Part shown: positions 8,093-15,641 of the stretch, piece after piece
How positions within the stretch are numbered: position 1 is the first letter of the stretch
Layout of the letters: every line of letters starts with the position of its first letter
Assembly (NCBI GenBank): GCA_016719855.1
Contig: JADJYH010000059.1
Location: 1 to 44,660 of the forward strand
Direction of reading: 5' to 3'
Length of the DNA stretch: 44,660 bases
From: Saprospiraceae bacterium
GTDB lineage: Bacteria; Bacteroidota; Bacteroidia; Chitinophagales; Saprospiraceae
Position numbers and translations under genes: made by a program
Notes under the pieces: model-generated
Told to the model about the DNA's origin: nothing
Database searches by the model: none
Seen by the model: only the letters and a program-made list of their open reading frames with translations

Positions 8093-8875
8093 ATGCCCAC
8101 GAGTTTAAATTTTATCACCAACGGGAAGGCTTTCTTCGATGAAACGGGGCGGATTTCCCTGTTCGCTGCCCGGTTTTTCCGGGAGGTGGTGAAGCCACCG
8201 CTGGAATGGCGGGAACTCCTCAAACAATGTTATGTCGTAGGTTACCAGTCGCTTTTATTGGTGGGAGTGACAGGCTTCATCATTGGTTTGGTCTTCGACA
8301 TCCAGACCCGCCCCACCATGATTGATTTTGGTGCGGAGGGCTATATGCCGGCGATGGTCAGTATTGCCATCGTGCGGGAAATCGGCCCCATCATCACGGC
8401 GCTGATTTGTGCGGGGAAAATCGGCTCCAGCATCGGTGCAGAACTCGGTTCCATGAAGGTGACCGAACAGATTGACGCCATGGAGGTTTCGGGCACCAAT
8501 CCCTTCAAGTTCCTAGTGGTCACGAGGATACTCGCGGTCACTTTGATGCTGCCTTTGCTGGTCATCATGGCGGACACCGTGGGGCTTTTCGGCGCTTTTT
8601 TGGTGGAGAACCTCAAAGGCGACGTGACGTTCAGCCTGTATTTCAACAAGGTCTTCAACAACATTGTGTTCGGAGACCTGATTCCTTCCACCCTCAAGTC
8701 TTTCTTTTTCGGTTTTGCCATCGGGCTGATTGGCTGCTACAAAGGCTACAATGCCGAAAAAGGAACTGCGGGAGTGGGTGCTGCGGCGAACGTGGCAGTG
8801 GTGATTGCGTCCCTGCTGCTGTTCGTACTCGACCTGATTGCCGTGCTGGTGACGGATATTTTTTATGACCTGTAG
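8093..8875 (+). CDS. mlaE: MlaE-family lipid ABC transporter permease
   Basis: The integral membrane permease of an Mla-type system that moves phospholipids between inner and outer membranes. Its 260 residues match the family length. An N-terminal amphipathic region (FFREVVKPPLEWRELLKQC) is followed by about five hydrophobic segments. The conserved family core is visible: VREIGPIITALICAGKIGSSIGAELGSMKVTEQIDAMEVSGTNP, then the later segment GCYKGYNAEKGTAGVGAAAN. It is first in an operon with the ATPase (9053) and the MCE-domain protein (9911), the usual order in Bacteroidota and plants. No mlaB or mlaC homologue is in the window, which is common outside Proteobacteria. The gene is intact. The substrate direction cannot be read from sequence. 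Confidence 0.93.
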   Translation: MPTSLNFITNGKAFFDETGRISLFAARFFREVVKPPLEWRELLKQCYVVGYQSLLLVGVTGFIIGLVFDIQTRPTMIDFGAEGYMPAMVSIAIVREIGPIITALICAGKIGSSIGAELGSMKVTEQIDAMEVSGTNPFKFLVVTRILAVTLMLPLLVIMADTVGLFGAFLVENLKGDVTFSLYFNKVFNNIVFGDLIPSTLKSFFFGFAIGLIGCYKGYNAEKGTAGVGAAANVAVVIASLLLFVLDLIAVLVTDIFYDL

Positions 8876-8883
8876 AAATTTTG

Positions 8884-9044
8884 GACAATAGACAGGAGAC
8901 AATAGACATTAGATAGGAATCGGGGCTTTGAAAAAGTTGTTTTGTAAAATCAACAACTTCGTTTTTGATGCTTAAAACTTATCATTTTAAAGGATACTAG
9001 CCTGGAATCTAAAGTCTAAAGTCTCCTGTCTAAAGTCTCTTGTC
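8884..9044. repeat. Facing 7-nt word arrays between mlaE and mlaF
   Basis: Five 7-nt words of the type GACAATA/GACAGGA run from 8884 to 8918. Six 7-nt words of the same type (GACTTTA, GACAGGA, GACAAGA) run on the opposite strand from 9044 back to 9003. The arms are largely complementary and could pair across 84 bp. Inside them lies a smaller inverted repeat (AAGTTGTT / AACAACTT). The element fills the whole spacer between two operon genes, starting 8 bp after the mlaE stop and ending 8 bp before the mlaF start. Confidence 0.8.
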
Positions 9045-9052
9045 AAAACAAC

Positions 9053-9838
9053 ATGCAAACAAGCCCGCAAATACAAGCCAACCCGTTGATTTTCAATGAA
9101 AAGGAACGGGGCGCTCCCTTGATTGAAATCAGGGATTTGCACAAAGCTTTTGGCAACCACCACGTGCTGAATGGCTTTAACATGGACTTGTTCGAGCGGG
9201 AAAACCTCGTGATTGTGGGCAAGTCCGGTTCCGGCAAATCGGTGCTGCTCAAGTGCATCGTCAGGTTGGAGGAATACGATTCCGGCTCGCTAAAAGTGCT
9301 CGGAAGCAACATCTCGGAACTGGGACAGGACGAGCTGGACCGCATCCGCTCCGACGTCGGGTTCCTGTTCCAGGGCAGCGCCCTGTACGACTCGATGACC
9401 GTTCGGGAAAACCTGCAATTCCCGCTACGCCGACACGCCGACCGGATGCGGGGGGAGGATGAAGAAAAACTGATACTCAGCGCATTGGAGAGCGTCGGGC
9501 TGGCGCATACCCTCGAACTGATGCCGGAGGAACTGTCAGGCGGCATGAAGCGCCGGGTGGCTTTGGCCCGCACCCTGATTTTGCGCCCAAAAATTATCCT
9601 CTACGACGAACCGACGAGCGGCCTTGACCCCATCACCTCCAAAGAAATCATCGAACTGATTTTAAAAGTGCAGCACCAATACGACACGGCGTCCCTCATT
9701 ATCACCCATGACATGGACTGCGCAAGGGTCATCTCGAACCGCATGATAATCCTGGTGGACGGCATCAACTACGGAGAAGGCACCTACCAGGAACTTGCAG
9801 GTTCGAGCGAACCGAAAATCAGGGCGTTTTTTAAGTAA
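9053..9838 (+). CDS. mlaF: MlaF-like ABC transporter ATP-binding protein
   Basis: The cytoplasmic ATPase of the Mla-type lipid transporter. Its 261 residues show all ABC motifs: Walker A GKSGSGKS at about 56-63, Q-loop FQGS near 106, signature LSGGM at 161-165, Walker B ILYDEP at 182-187, D-loop SGLD, and the switch His in IITHDMD. An N-terminal extension of about 20 residues (MQTSPQIQANPLIFNEKERG) precedes the first strand LIEIRDLHKAFG, so an internal start cannot be excluded, but no nearer ATG precedes the core. It sits between the permease and the MCE protein and should couple ATP hydrolysis to lipid movement by the MlaE dimer. Confidence 0.93.
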   Translation: MQTSPQIQANPLIFNEKERGAPLIEIRDLHKAFGNHHVLNGFNMDLFERENLVIVGKSGSGKSVLLKCIVRLEEYDSGSLKVLGSNISELGQDELDRIRSDVGFLFQGSALYDSMTVRENLQFPLRRHADRMRGEDEEKLILSALESVGLAHTLELMPEELSGGMKRRVALARTLILRPKIILYDEPTSGLDPITSKEIIELILKVQHQYDTASLIITHDMDCARVISNRMIILVDGINYGEGTYQELAGSSEPKIRAFFK

Positions 9839-9840
9839 TT

Positions 9841-9904
9841 GGCTGTTGGCAGTTAGCTTTTGGCTCAAAGCCAATTGCTAATTGCAAATAGCCGGTAGCA
9901 AAGA
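9841..9904. repeat. Facing 7-nt word arrays between mlaF and mlaD
   Basis: Directly after the mlaF stop (TAA at 9836-9838), words of 7 nt such as GCTGTTG, GCAGTTA and GCTTTTG run to 9865. After a 3-nt gap, words of the same length (GCAATTG, GCAATTA, GCTATTT, GCTACCG) run on the opposite strand from 9869 to about 9904. The two arms pair imperfectly into a hairpin that ends a few bases before the mlaD ATG at 9911. Confidence 0.8.
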
Positions 9905-9910
9905 CAAGCC

Positions 9911-10930
9911 ATGGCAAAAGAAATCAGAAATACCGTCCGCCTCGGCATCTTCGTCACCGCCGGGGTACTGCTGTTCACCATCGCCGTTTATTATGTGGGC
10001 AACGAACAGAATTTGTTTGGGGCAAAATTTCACCTCAGCACCGTCGTGAACAATGCGAATGGACTACGGGTTGGCAACAACGTGCGCTACGCTGGCATCG
10101 TCGTCGGCAGTGTGGATGACATCGTTTTTGTCAACGACTCCACCCTCCGCATCGAAATGTTATTGGAAGAAAGGGTGCGGGATTTCATCCGAAAAGACGC
10201 CGTCGCCAGCATCGGCACCGACGGGCTGGTGGGCAACGTCATCGTCAACATCAGCCCCGGCACTGGCAACCAACCCCGGGCAAAGGAGGGCGAAATCATC
10301 GCATCTTACAGCCGCCTCGACCCCAACGCCATGCTGGAAACCTTGGGATCCACCAATGACAACATCGCCGTTTTATCTGAGAAACTATTGGAAATCTCGA
10401 AGAACTTGAACGAAGGCCAAGGCACCTTGCCGCTCCTCATCCGCGACGCCGACATGGCGGTGGACGTGGCGCAAACGCTCAAAAATTTGCGCCAAGCTAC
10501 CGAGAGTCTAACCCGAACAAGCAAGGAATTGCAGCAGGCGATGGGGGAAATATCGAAGGGCAAGGGAACGCTCGGCTACCTCATCCACGACGAAACGCTA
10601 CCCCACCAACTGGAAAACCTCGCCACCCGCCTAGACAGCCTGCTGATTGAGGAAACCCGCCCCGTAATTGAAAACTTGCAAAAATCGAGCAGAGACCTAG
10701 CCGCATCGAGCGCCCAATTGAAGGCTGCCACCCAAGCGCTCGAAGATGGGGACGGACTGGCAACTACAATTTTGAAAGACACCGCTGCGGCCAATAACCT
10801 TCGGGACATCTTGGGGAACTTGGAAGAAGGCACGGCACGGTTCAGCGAAGACATGGAGGCGCTGAAGCACAATTTTTTGTTCAAGCGGTACTTCAAAAAA
10901 CTGGAGAAGGAGAAAAAGAAGAAGGATTGA
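9911..10930 (+). CDS. mlaD: MCE-domain lipid transport protein (MlaD-like)
   Basis: Substrate-binding, membrane-anchored component of the Mla-type transporter. One N-terminal transmembrane helix (about residues 11-28, LGIFVTAGVLLFTIAVYYVG) is followed by the MCE domain (about 35-118), with the typical NGLRVGNNVRYAGIVVGSV, the strand TLRIEMLLEERVRDFI and the motif IGTDGLVGNVIVNISPG. The remaining 220 residues are helical with coiled-coil character (LEISKNLNEGQGTLPLLI, ELQQAMGEISKGKGTLGYLI, EDGDGLATTILKD), as in longer MCE proteins that form a periplasmic stalk or tunnel. The C-terminus is very Lys-rich. It completes the mlaEFD operon. A hairpin follows 64 bp downstream. Confidence 0.92.
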   Translation: MAKEIRNTVRLGIFVTAGVLLFTIAVYYVGNEQNLFGAKFHLSTVVNNANGLRVGNNVRYAGIVVGSVDDIVFVNDSTLRIEMLLEERVRDFIRKDAVASIGTDGLVGNVIVNISPGTGNQPRAKEGEIIASYSRLDPNAMLETLGSTNDNIAVLSEKLLEISKNLNEGQGTLPLLIRDADMAVDVAQTLKNLRQATESLTRTSKELQQAMGEISKGKGTLGYLIHDETLPHQLENLATRLDSLLIEETRPVIENLQKSSRDLAASSAQLKAATQALEDGDGLATTILKDTAAANNLRDILGNLEEGTARFSEDMEALKHNFLFKRYFKKLEKEKKKKD

Positions 10931-10993
10931 AAACCCGTGCAAATGCCATGATATTGGCCAATGTTGCCTTTGGGTGAAACGGGGGCGTGGTAT

Positions 10994-11075
10994 CGAGAGA
11001 GCGGGTTATCGAACCCGGTGATCCATACCCAAGCAAAAGATACAGAACCAGCGGGTTCAATAACCAGCGCTCTCG
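10994..11075. repeat. Imperfect inverted repeat upstream of the CHAD gene
   Basis: Arms at 10994-11017 and 11052-11075 (24 bp, about 20 matching) share CGAGAG, GGTTAT and GAACCCG. The left arm also contains its own small palindrome CGGGTTATCGAACCCG. It lies between mlaD and the CHAD gene. There is no T tract, so it is a structured or repeat element rather than an obvious terminator. Confidence 0.65.
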
Positions 11076-11112
11076 TAAATCCTGCCTAATTCACTCAAGA
11101 CCGACATGCACC

Positions 11113-12070
11113 ATGATTGAACAGAAACTGCTGGAATACTATCAATCCCTTGGCAAGGAATTCCACTTGCTTTTAGAAGCATTGCTTTCGCAAAAAAGCG
11201 GCAAACAGCTTCACCCGCTGCGGGTCAACTTGAAGAAGCAGTTGGCTCTTTTTGACCTGTTGGCAATACTTGAGGAGGGGTTTGCTTTGAAAACGGTGCG
11301 CAAGCCTGCCAAGAAAATCATGAAAGCAATTTCTGCCCTGCGCGATGCACAGGTGGGGGCGCAAATTGCCAACATTTTCGAGCAGCGCCTTTTTGCTTAC
11401 TCCCCGGTTCTCGAAGCGCATCAAGGCGGAGCAAAAATCCCGGTTAAAGTCATCGTTGAAGGCCTGCAAAAAAATCTCCCATTCGCAGGTGCGAGCAGTC
11501 GAAGGGGTGGTAGATGAGTGCCTGAACAACTTGTCCGGCAGGGTTGATTTGTGGCCGAGGCTGCACCACTATTTCCATGACCAAACAGATTTGGTGCGCC
11601 GAATCGGGGAAAGTGTATTGGAAAAGGAGAAGGAAAAAAATCTTCACCGGTTCCGAAAGGCGCTTAAAGCCTTAATGTTCAATCTGTTGTTGTTGAAAAA
11701 ACTGGCACCGGAACTCCGGGCATTGAAGCCTGTGCTCAAGTCTTTCGATGAATTTCAAGACCTGCTGGGCAATTGGAACGACCGGGTGGTTTTGTTGGAA
11801 AAAATGAGGAAAGACAAGCGAAAGGTATCCAAAGCATTGAAGCAACTCGCCAAACATGAACGGCTCCGCCTCTTTTTCGATATTTTGGAAAAACTGGAGG
11901 GATTTTCTGCTTTTTGCCTTGAAATTCAGCAGAACCTGTACGAGTTGTTTGCCAAGCCAGTTCAAGAAAAGGTGGAAAAGAAAGCTGCCATTGCACCCAA
12001 GCGTATTAACCGCAAAGTAGAACGATTCCCTTCCCCCAAAAAAACTGACAATCATCAGAAGCCTACATGA
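11113..12070 (+). CDS. CHAD domain protein, one frameshift near 11400
   Basis: CHAD domains are helical His-rich domains that bind polyphosphate, often near polyphosphate granules. The ATG at 11113 opens MIEQKLLEYYQSLG. The first CHAD half has the signature LHPLRVNLKKQLALFDLL (His plus basic residues) and AISALRDAQV. The second half has LHRFRKALKALMFNLLLLKK and FDEFQDLLGNWNDRVVLLEKM, typical of the repeat. The two halves are in different frames: the first runs FEQRLFAYSP, and the second resumes as FSKRIKAEQKSRLK, so one base is missing or extra near 11400-11412 (a CCCC run). The C-terminal tail is Lys/Pro-rich. Total about 318 residues once repaired, a normal CHAD length. Confidence 0.8.
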
Positions 12071-12154
12071 GCAAAGTCAGTACATGAACGATAATAGTCG
12101 CCGAAGTTTGTAGCAAACACAGCAGTTCATTTTAAAACTATAAAATCCAACACC

Positions 12155-12595
12155 ATGGCAATCAATTTCAATAAATACGTCCAAAAAGCGGAAGCGTTTA
12201 TCAATGAAGTAGCCATTGAAATCGGCGACCCCGATGACAAGGTCAGGGCCGCTAGGATAATGCGCGCCGTATTACATGCTTTTCGGAACCTGGTAACGCC
12301 GGTGGAATCGCTCCAGTTGATTTCACAATTGCCCATGCTCATCAAGGCCATTTACGTGGACGGCTGGAAAATCAACAACGAAGGCAAGCGCATGCGGCAC
12401 TTGAACGACTTCATCGAAGCCGTGAGGGAGTCCGACGGCATTGACAACAACTACGATTTCGTGACCGACTACGAAGTGAAGGAAGCCATTCAGGCTGTCT
12501 TCCGGGTCATCAAAAACCATGTTTCGGAAGGCGAAATCCACGACATCATCGCCGTGCTGCCACAGGAACTCAAATCGGTGATGGCAATGGCATAA
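12155..12595 (+). CDS. DUF2267 domain protein
   Basis: A small soluble protein of 146 residues that matches the DUF2267 (COG5502) pattern: an N-terminal helix FNKYVQKAEAFINEVAIEIG, the stretch DDKVRAARIMRAVLHAFRNLVTPVESLQLISQLPMLIKAIYVDGW, and the final helices VKEAIQAVFRVIKNHVSEGEIHDIIAVLPQELKSVM. The function of DUF2267 is not established; members are found in stress-related loci. The gene is intact and has its own 84-bp spacer after the CHAD gene. No signal peptide is present, so it is cytoplasmic. Confidence 0.85.
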   Translation: MAINFNKYVQKAEAFINEVAIEIGDPDDKVRAARIMRAVLHAFRNLVTPVESLQLISQLPMLIKAIYVDGWKINNEGKRMRHLNDFIEAVRESDGIDNNYDFVTDYEVKEAIQAVFRVIKNHVSEGEIHDIIAVLPQELKSVMAMA

Positions 12596-12612
12596 TCGGA
12601 TCTACATGAGGT

Positions 12613-12669
12613 GGTGAAATGTATGGGTTTTTAAGTGGTGCAATGACTACTTTTACCCATCATTTCACC
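12613..12669. terminator. Hairpin between the DUF2267 and thioredoxin-like genes
   Basis: GGTGAAATGTATGGGT at 12613-12628 pairs with ACCCATCATTTCACC at 12655-12669, with one bulged base and a 26-nt loop containing T-rich and A-rich stretches. It starts 18 bp past a stop codon. It may act as a terminator or a 5' leader structure for the next gene, whose start is 14 bp downstream. Confidence 0.45.
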
Positions 12670-12682
12670 AAATCATCCGACC

Positions 12683-13189
12683 ATGAAATCCATCCGAAAC
12701 CTCTTTTTTATCCTCACCCTGTTCGCCATCGCATCCAACAGTTTGCTGGCTCAAAAAGCCTATGGCAACCTCTATCATCCCGAAGCCAATGCCACGGAAG
12801 ACATTGCGCAAGCCATCCAAAAAGCTGCCAGCGAGGGCAAGCACGTGCTGGTGCAGGGCGGCGGCAATTGGTGCGGTTGGTGCTACAAGTTCCACGATTT
12901 CATCGAAAAAGACGCCGAACTGAAAAAGCTGCTGGACGATAACTACGTCCTTTACCACCTCAATTATAGCCCGGAAAACCGCAACGATGCCTTGTTTGAG
13001 CTGTACGGCTTTGCGCAGCGTTTCGGTTTTCCGGTGCTCATCGTGCTGGACGGCAAGGGCAACCGCCTCCACACCCAAGACACTGGCCTGCTGGAAAGCG
13101 GCGAAGGCTACGACCGCAAGAAAGTGGAAGGGATGCTCAAAGCGTGGACGCCTACGGCACTGAACCCAGCGAGTTATCAGAAGAAGTAA
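12683..13189 (+). CDS. Secreted thioredoxin-fold protein with CGWC motif
   Basis: This is a 168-residue periplasmic thioredoxin-like protein. It has a signal peptide (residues 1-23, cleavage after LLAQ), a helix DIAQAIQKAASEGKHVLV, and the redox motif NWCGWCYKF with the two Cys at 64 and 67. The cis-Pro region is GFPVLIVLDGKGN. It resembles the Thioredoxin_7/DUF255-like group rather than classical TrxA. The likely role is disulfide or cytochrome-maturation chemistry in the periplasm; the partner is unknown. A di-heme cytochrome gene lies convergently just downstream, separated by a bidirectional terminator. Confidence 0.88.
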   Translation: MKSIRNLFFILTLFAIASNSLLAQKAYGNLYHPEANATEDIAQAIQKAASEGKHVLVQGGGNWCGWCYKFHDFIEKDAELKKLLDDNYVLYHLNYSPENRNDALFELYGFAQRFGFPVLIVLDGKGNRLHTQDTGLLESGEGYDRKKVEGMLKAWTPTALNPASYQKK

Positions 13190-13191
13190 CA

Positions 13192-13230
13192 AAAAACGAC
13201 AGCGGTGCAAGTTGCCACGCTGTCGTTTTT
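13192..13230. terminator. Bidirectional intrinsic terminator
   Basis: Perfect 13-bp arms AAAAACGACAGCG (13192-13204) and CGCTGTCGTTTTT (13218-13230) enclose a 13-nt loop. The T tract is present on both strands. It lies between the convergent thioredoxin-like and cytochrome genes, 3 bp and 6 bp from their stop codons. Confidence 0.9.
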
Positions 13231-13235
13231 GAATT

Positions 13236-14192
13236 TTATTTCCCCACCTTGTCCACGTCGTTCCGAATCGCTGGGATGGTTCTCAAATAAGCATAAATCG
13301 CCGATGCCTCCTCGTCGGTGAGCGCCAGGTAAGGCACCATCGGGTAGCGCACGATCTGTCCATTGGGGCGCTGACCATGTTTCACGGTTTTGATGAACTC
13401 CTCCTCTGTCCAGTTGCCGATGCCGGTTTCCTTGTCGGGCGTCAGGTTGCGGGTCACGATGATATTGCCCTCCATGTCTGGCATAGCGTTTCCGCCACTG
13501 AAAAAGCCAGGCGTCTTCTCTGGCTCCATGATATTGGTATTCTCAAAGCTGGGGCTGTGGCAGGAGAAGCATTCCACCTTGCCCGTAGCGAGGTATTTGC
13601 CGTAGGCCACCTTGTCCGTGATGGGCGGCGGCGCAATGGGTTGCGTGGGGTACGGCAGTGGTTTGAAAGCCACTCGGCACAAGAATTTCGTCAGAAAAGA
13701 AGGCTGCGAAGCGGGTTGGGCCACATCGGAGGGGGCCAGTTCTGGCGCATCGGAGCGCAGGTAAGCAATGACGCTATGCAAGTCTTGGTCGGAAAGATGA
13801 GGGAACTTGGGCATCCAGGGTGGAGCATAGCCACCATCGCGTTTGATGCCCGTGCGCAATAGGTAGGCCAGTTCGCCATCAGAGTAGCGCCCCGAGCCGT
13901 ACTGTGGATGCTTGGTGATGTTGGCCGTCCAAGCCTTGCCAAACATGGCGGGCAGGTCTGGCATGTACTTGCCTTCCAGTTGGCCGTTTCCAGCCATGTG
14001 GCATTGGCTGCAAACCATGGTAGCGAGTCGCTTGCCTTCGGCGACCATGACGCTGTCCGCCTCTACCTTTAAGTCAGGTGCCACTACTTCATAGCTGGGG
14101 ATACCTCCAAAATGAATAGTGGCAGCGCCAATGGCCAACAGAATGGCCACAGCACCTAAAATCAATCCGACGATTTTCAATACTCTTTTCAT
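13236..14192 (-). CDS. Di-heme cytochrome c protein
   Basis: The 318-residue protein begins with an uncleaved-looking N-terminal hydrophobic segment (residues 5-26), which would anchor it in the inner membrane facing the periplasm. It carries two heme c sites, CSQCH at 61-65 and CFSCH at 208-212. Probable distal Met ligands lie in the MPDLPAMFGKAW and MEGNIIVTRNLTPD regions. The second domain has the motif NLTPDKETGIGNWTEEEFIKTVKHG, frequent in cytochromes associated with oxidoreductases. It is probably an electron carrier; its donor and acceptor are unknown. A second cytochrome in this window (18955-19537) shares the LTPDxxTGIGNWTEE motif. Confidence 0.88.
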   Translation of the reverse strand: MKRVLKIVGLILGAVAILLAIGAATIHFGGIPSYEVVAPDLKVEADSVMVAEGKRLATMVCSQCHMAGNGQLEGKYMPDLPAMFGKAWTANITKHPQYGSGRYSDGELAYLLRTGIKRDGGYAPPWMPKFPHLSDQDLHSVIAYLRSDAPELAPSDVAQPASQPSFLTKFLCRVAFKPLPYPTQPIAPPPITDKVAYGKYLATGKVECFSCHSPSFENTNIMEPEKTPGFFSGGNAMPDMEGNIIVTRNLTPDKETGIGNWTEEEFIKTVKHGQRPNGQIVRYPMVPYLALTDEEASAIYAYLRTIPAIRNDVDKVGK

Positions 14193-14373
14193 AATGCATA
14201 TTTGGTTGGTGAAACAATATTTGCAAGCTGAGAAGTCGGTATTTGCAGGGTTGGCCTAAGTGCTGAAAAGTCGGAATTTTGGATTTTACCAGTTTTTGAT
14301 TGGGGAAAATAAGGAAAAATGCCGCGAGTATAAACAGAAATTGCCAATTTTAGAAAATAAACAAACTGAAAAT

Positions 14374-14414
14374 AGGAAGGGCGCTCCACCGTCGTGGCAG
14401 TGTCGGCCCTTCCT
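14374..14414. terminator. Terminator-like hairpin downstream of the DUF5602-like gene
   Basis: AGGAAGGGC (14374-14382) pairs with GCCCTTCCT (14406-14414). A TTTTT tract follows on the plus strand, and a weaker ATTTT follows on the minus strand, where the neighbouring gene ends at 14507. Between this point and the cytochrome start at 14192 I see no gene. Confidence 0.6.
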
Positions 14415-14506
14415 TTTTATCACGTTAATGACTCTGTTGTCCGGGGGGGGTAACGGCTTTGGCAAAACTTGTTTTACTCACATAGGAGCGCTTCATTTCA
14501 CCATTT

Positions 14507-15295
14507 CTATTTGTGGAAATGCTGCAGGCCCTGCATGACAATGCTATACATCTTGCTGGAAGCATTGTAGCGGATGTCGTAGCTGGCTGGGTAGTAGCCG
14601 TCCTGCTGCCATTTTTGAGGCTGGCGAATAGGGGTGCTGACATTGGGCTTGCCTTTGAGGTAATCCATCGTGATCATCGGCTCTATGAAAACCAGCTCGC
14701 CGTCGTACTTTCCAAAAATGAAAGTCTTGGTAAAAACGCCAGTACCAGCGATTTCCGGCGACAACAGGTCAACGACGTGGGCGCCCATGCCCGGCACACC
14801 GCCCGGTGTTTCGAGGTAGTTCGGTGGCAAGTTCTCGGCTGGCAGTGGCTTGTTGAACTGGAGGGTGTCGTTCGGCCCAATGGCCCCACGCTCTGCCTCG
14901 GAGATGAAGTAGAAATGGCAATCGAAGTGTGGGAGGTCGTACACACCTGGAGGCTCGTGGCCGTGTTCGTTCCAGTCGAAAGTGATGTGGTTGAACGGAG
15001 CAATGTCCACGTCCGTAGGCAATTTGAGCTTGTACTCGTGACCGTGAGGGTCGCCAGTGGGAAGGTTTTGCAGGGCCTTTTCATCGAACATAAAGCCAAT
15101 TTCGATGGGTTCGCCAAGATTGTCGGTCTTCACGAAGGACTTGGCCTTGCCGTCACCGACACTGATTTCAGGACCAAAAAACTCGGTCTTTGGCTTTGGG
15201 TTGTCGTCCTCACAGGCCGTAAAAGTGAAGAGGGTCGTCATTGCCAAAAGCAGGCACGGAAGGAATGTTTTCAGTTGAAATTTGAAAGAATTCAT
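14507..15295 (-). CDS. His-rich lipoprotein, DUF5602/TTHB210-like
   Basis: This 262-residue SPII lipoprotein (lipobox TFTACEDD, Cys near 28) has the layout of DUF5602/TTHB210-like proteins: GPEISVGDGKAKSFVKTDNLGEPIEIGFMFDEKALQNLP, then a His-rich core (DPHGHEYKL, WNEHGHEPPGVYDLPHFDCHFYFIS), and a C-terminal segment with GMGAHVVD and TFIFGKYDGELVFIEPMIT. The clustered His residues suggest metal binding, which is inference. No enzymatic role is known to me. The ATG at 15295 directly precedes the hydrophobic signal. The gene is intact and monocistronic, and ends 93 bp before a terminator-like hairpin. Confidence 0.75.
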   Translation of the reverse strand: MNSFKFQLKTFLPCLLLAMTTLFTFTACEDDNPKPKTEFFGPEISVGDGKAKSFVKTDNLGEPIEIGFMFDEKALQNLPTGDPHGHEYKLKLPTDVDIAPFNHITFDWNEHGHEPPGVYDLPHFDCHFYFISEAERGAIGPNDTLQFNKPLPAENLPPNYLETPGGVPGMGAHVVDLLSPEIAGTGVFTKTFIFGKYDGELVFIEPMITMDYLKGKPNVSTPIRQPQKWQQDGYYPASYDIRYNASSKMYSIVMQGLQHFHK

Positions 15296-15439
15296 TGTTT
15301 AAAAAGTTTAAAATTGTTTTAAGTTGATGGGCAAAGTTCTATGCGCCCTTTGTCCCAAAACTTGTTCTCAAATGGTTAGAAAAATGATGATTCAAGCTGA
15401 TTTGTCAGTGCAACACTTTTTGTAAAGCTGGCCAATTGG

Positions 15440-15535
15440 CTAAGGCAGCATCGAAACGAAAAGCGTAATTGCAGCTCCCAATACGATGCACCAGGCGACT
15501 GCCAGTATGGTTCGATAATTTTTTAAACTAAACAT
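15440..15535 (-). CDS. Candidate 31-residue single-span membrane micro-protein
   Basis: An ATG at 15535 opens a 31-codon frame: MFSLKNYRTILAVAWCIVLG followed by AAITLFVSMLP and TAG. It has a basic N-terminus and a single 20-residue hydrophobic segment, the classic layout of a bacterial micro-protein. The 14 nt ending one base before its ATG (TTAAATCACTCGAC) also precede the start of the lipocalin-like gene at 20096, which supports genuine translation. It lies alone in a 346-bp spacer between the DUF5602-like and monooxygenase genes. Function unknown. Confidence 0.5.
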   Translation of the reverse strand: MFSLKNYRTILAVAWCIVLGAAITLFVSMLP

Positions 15536-15641
15536 GGTCGAGTGATTTAATTCGGGCAAAAAAATCCCTGCTCGCCCGAAGTGCCCGATGACTCCCGGCG
15601 GGGTTGTTTTCATTGGTGTCGAAGTACTTGTTTGGTCTGGA

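Noticed and set aside
11001..11075. tRNA gene suggested by GGTTATCGAACCC
   Set aside because: No acceptor stem, anticodon arm or D-arm can be placed around it; it is part of an inverted repeat.
14441..14450. G-run near 14443-14450 as a phase-variable tract
   Set aside because: It lies between genes, past the stop of the DUF5602-like gene, so length changes would not alter a protein.
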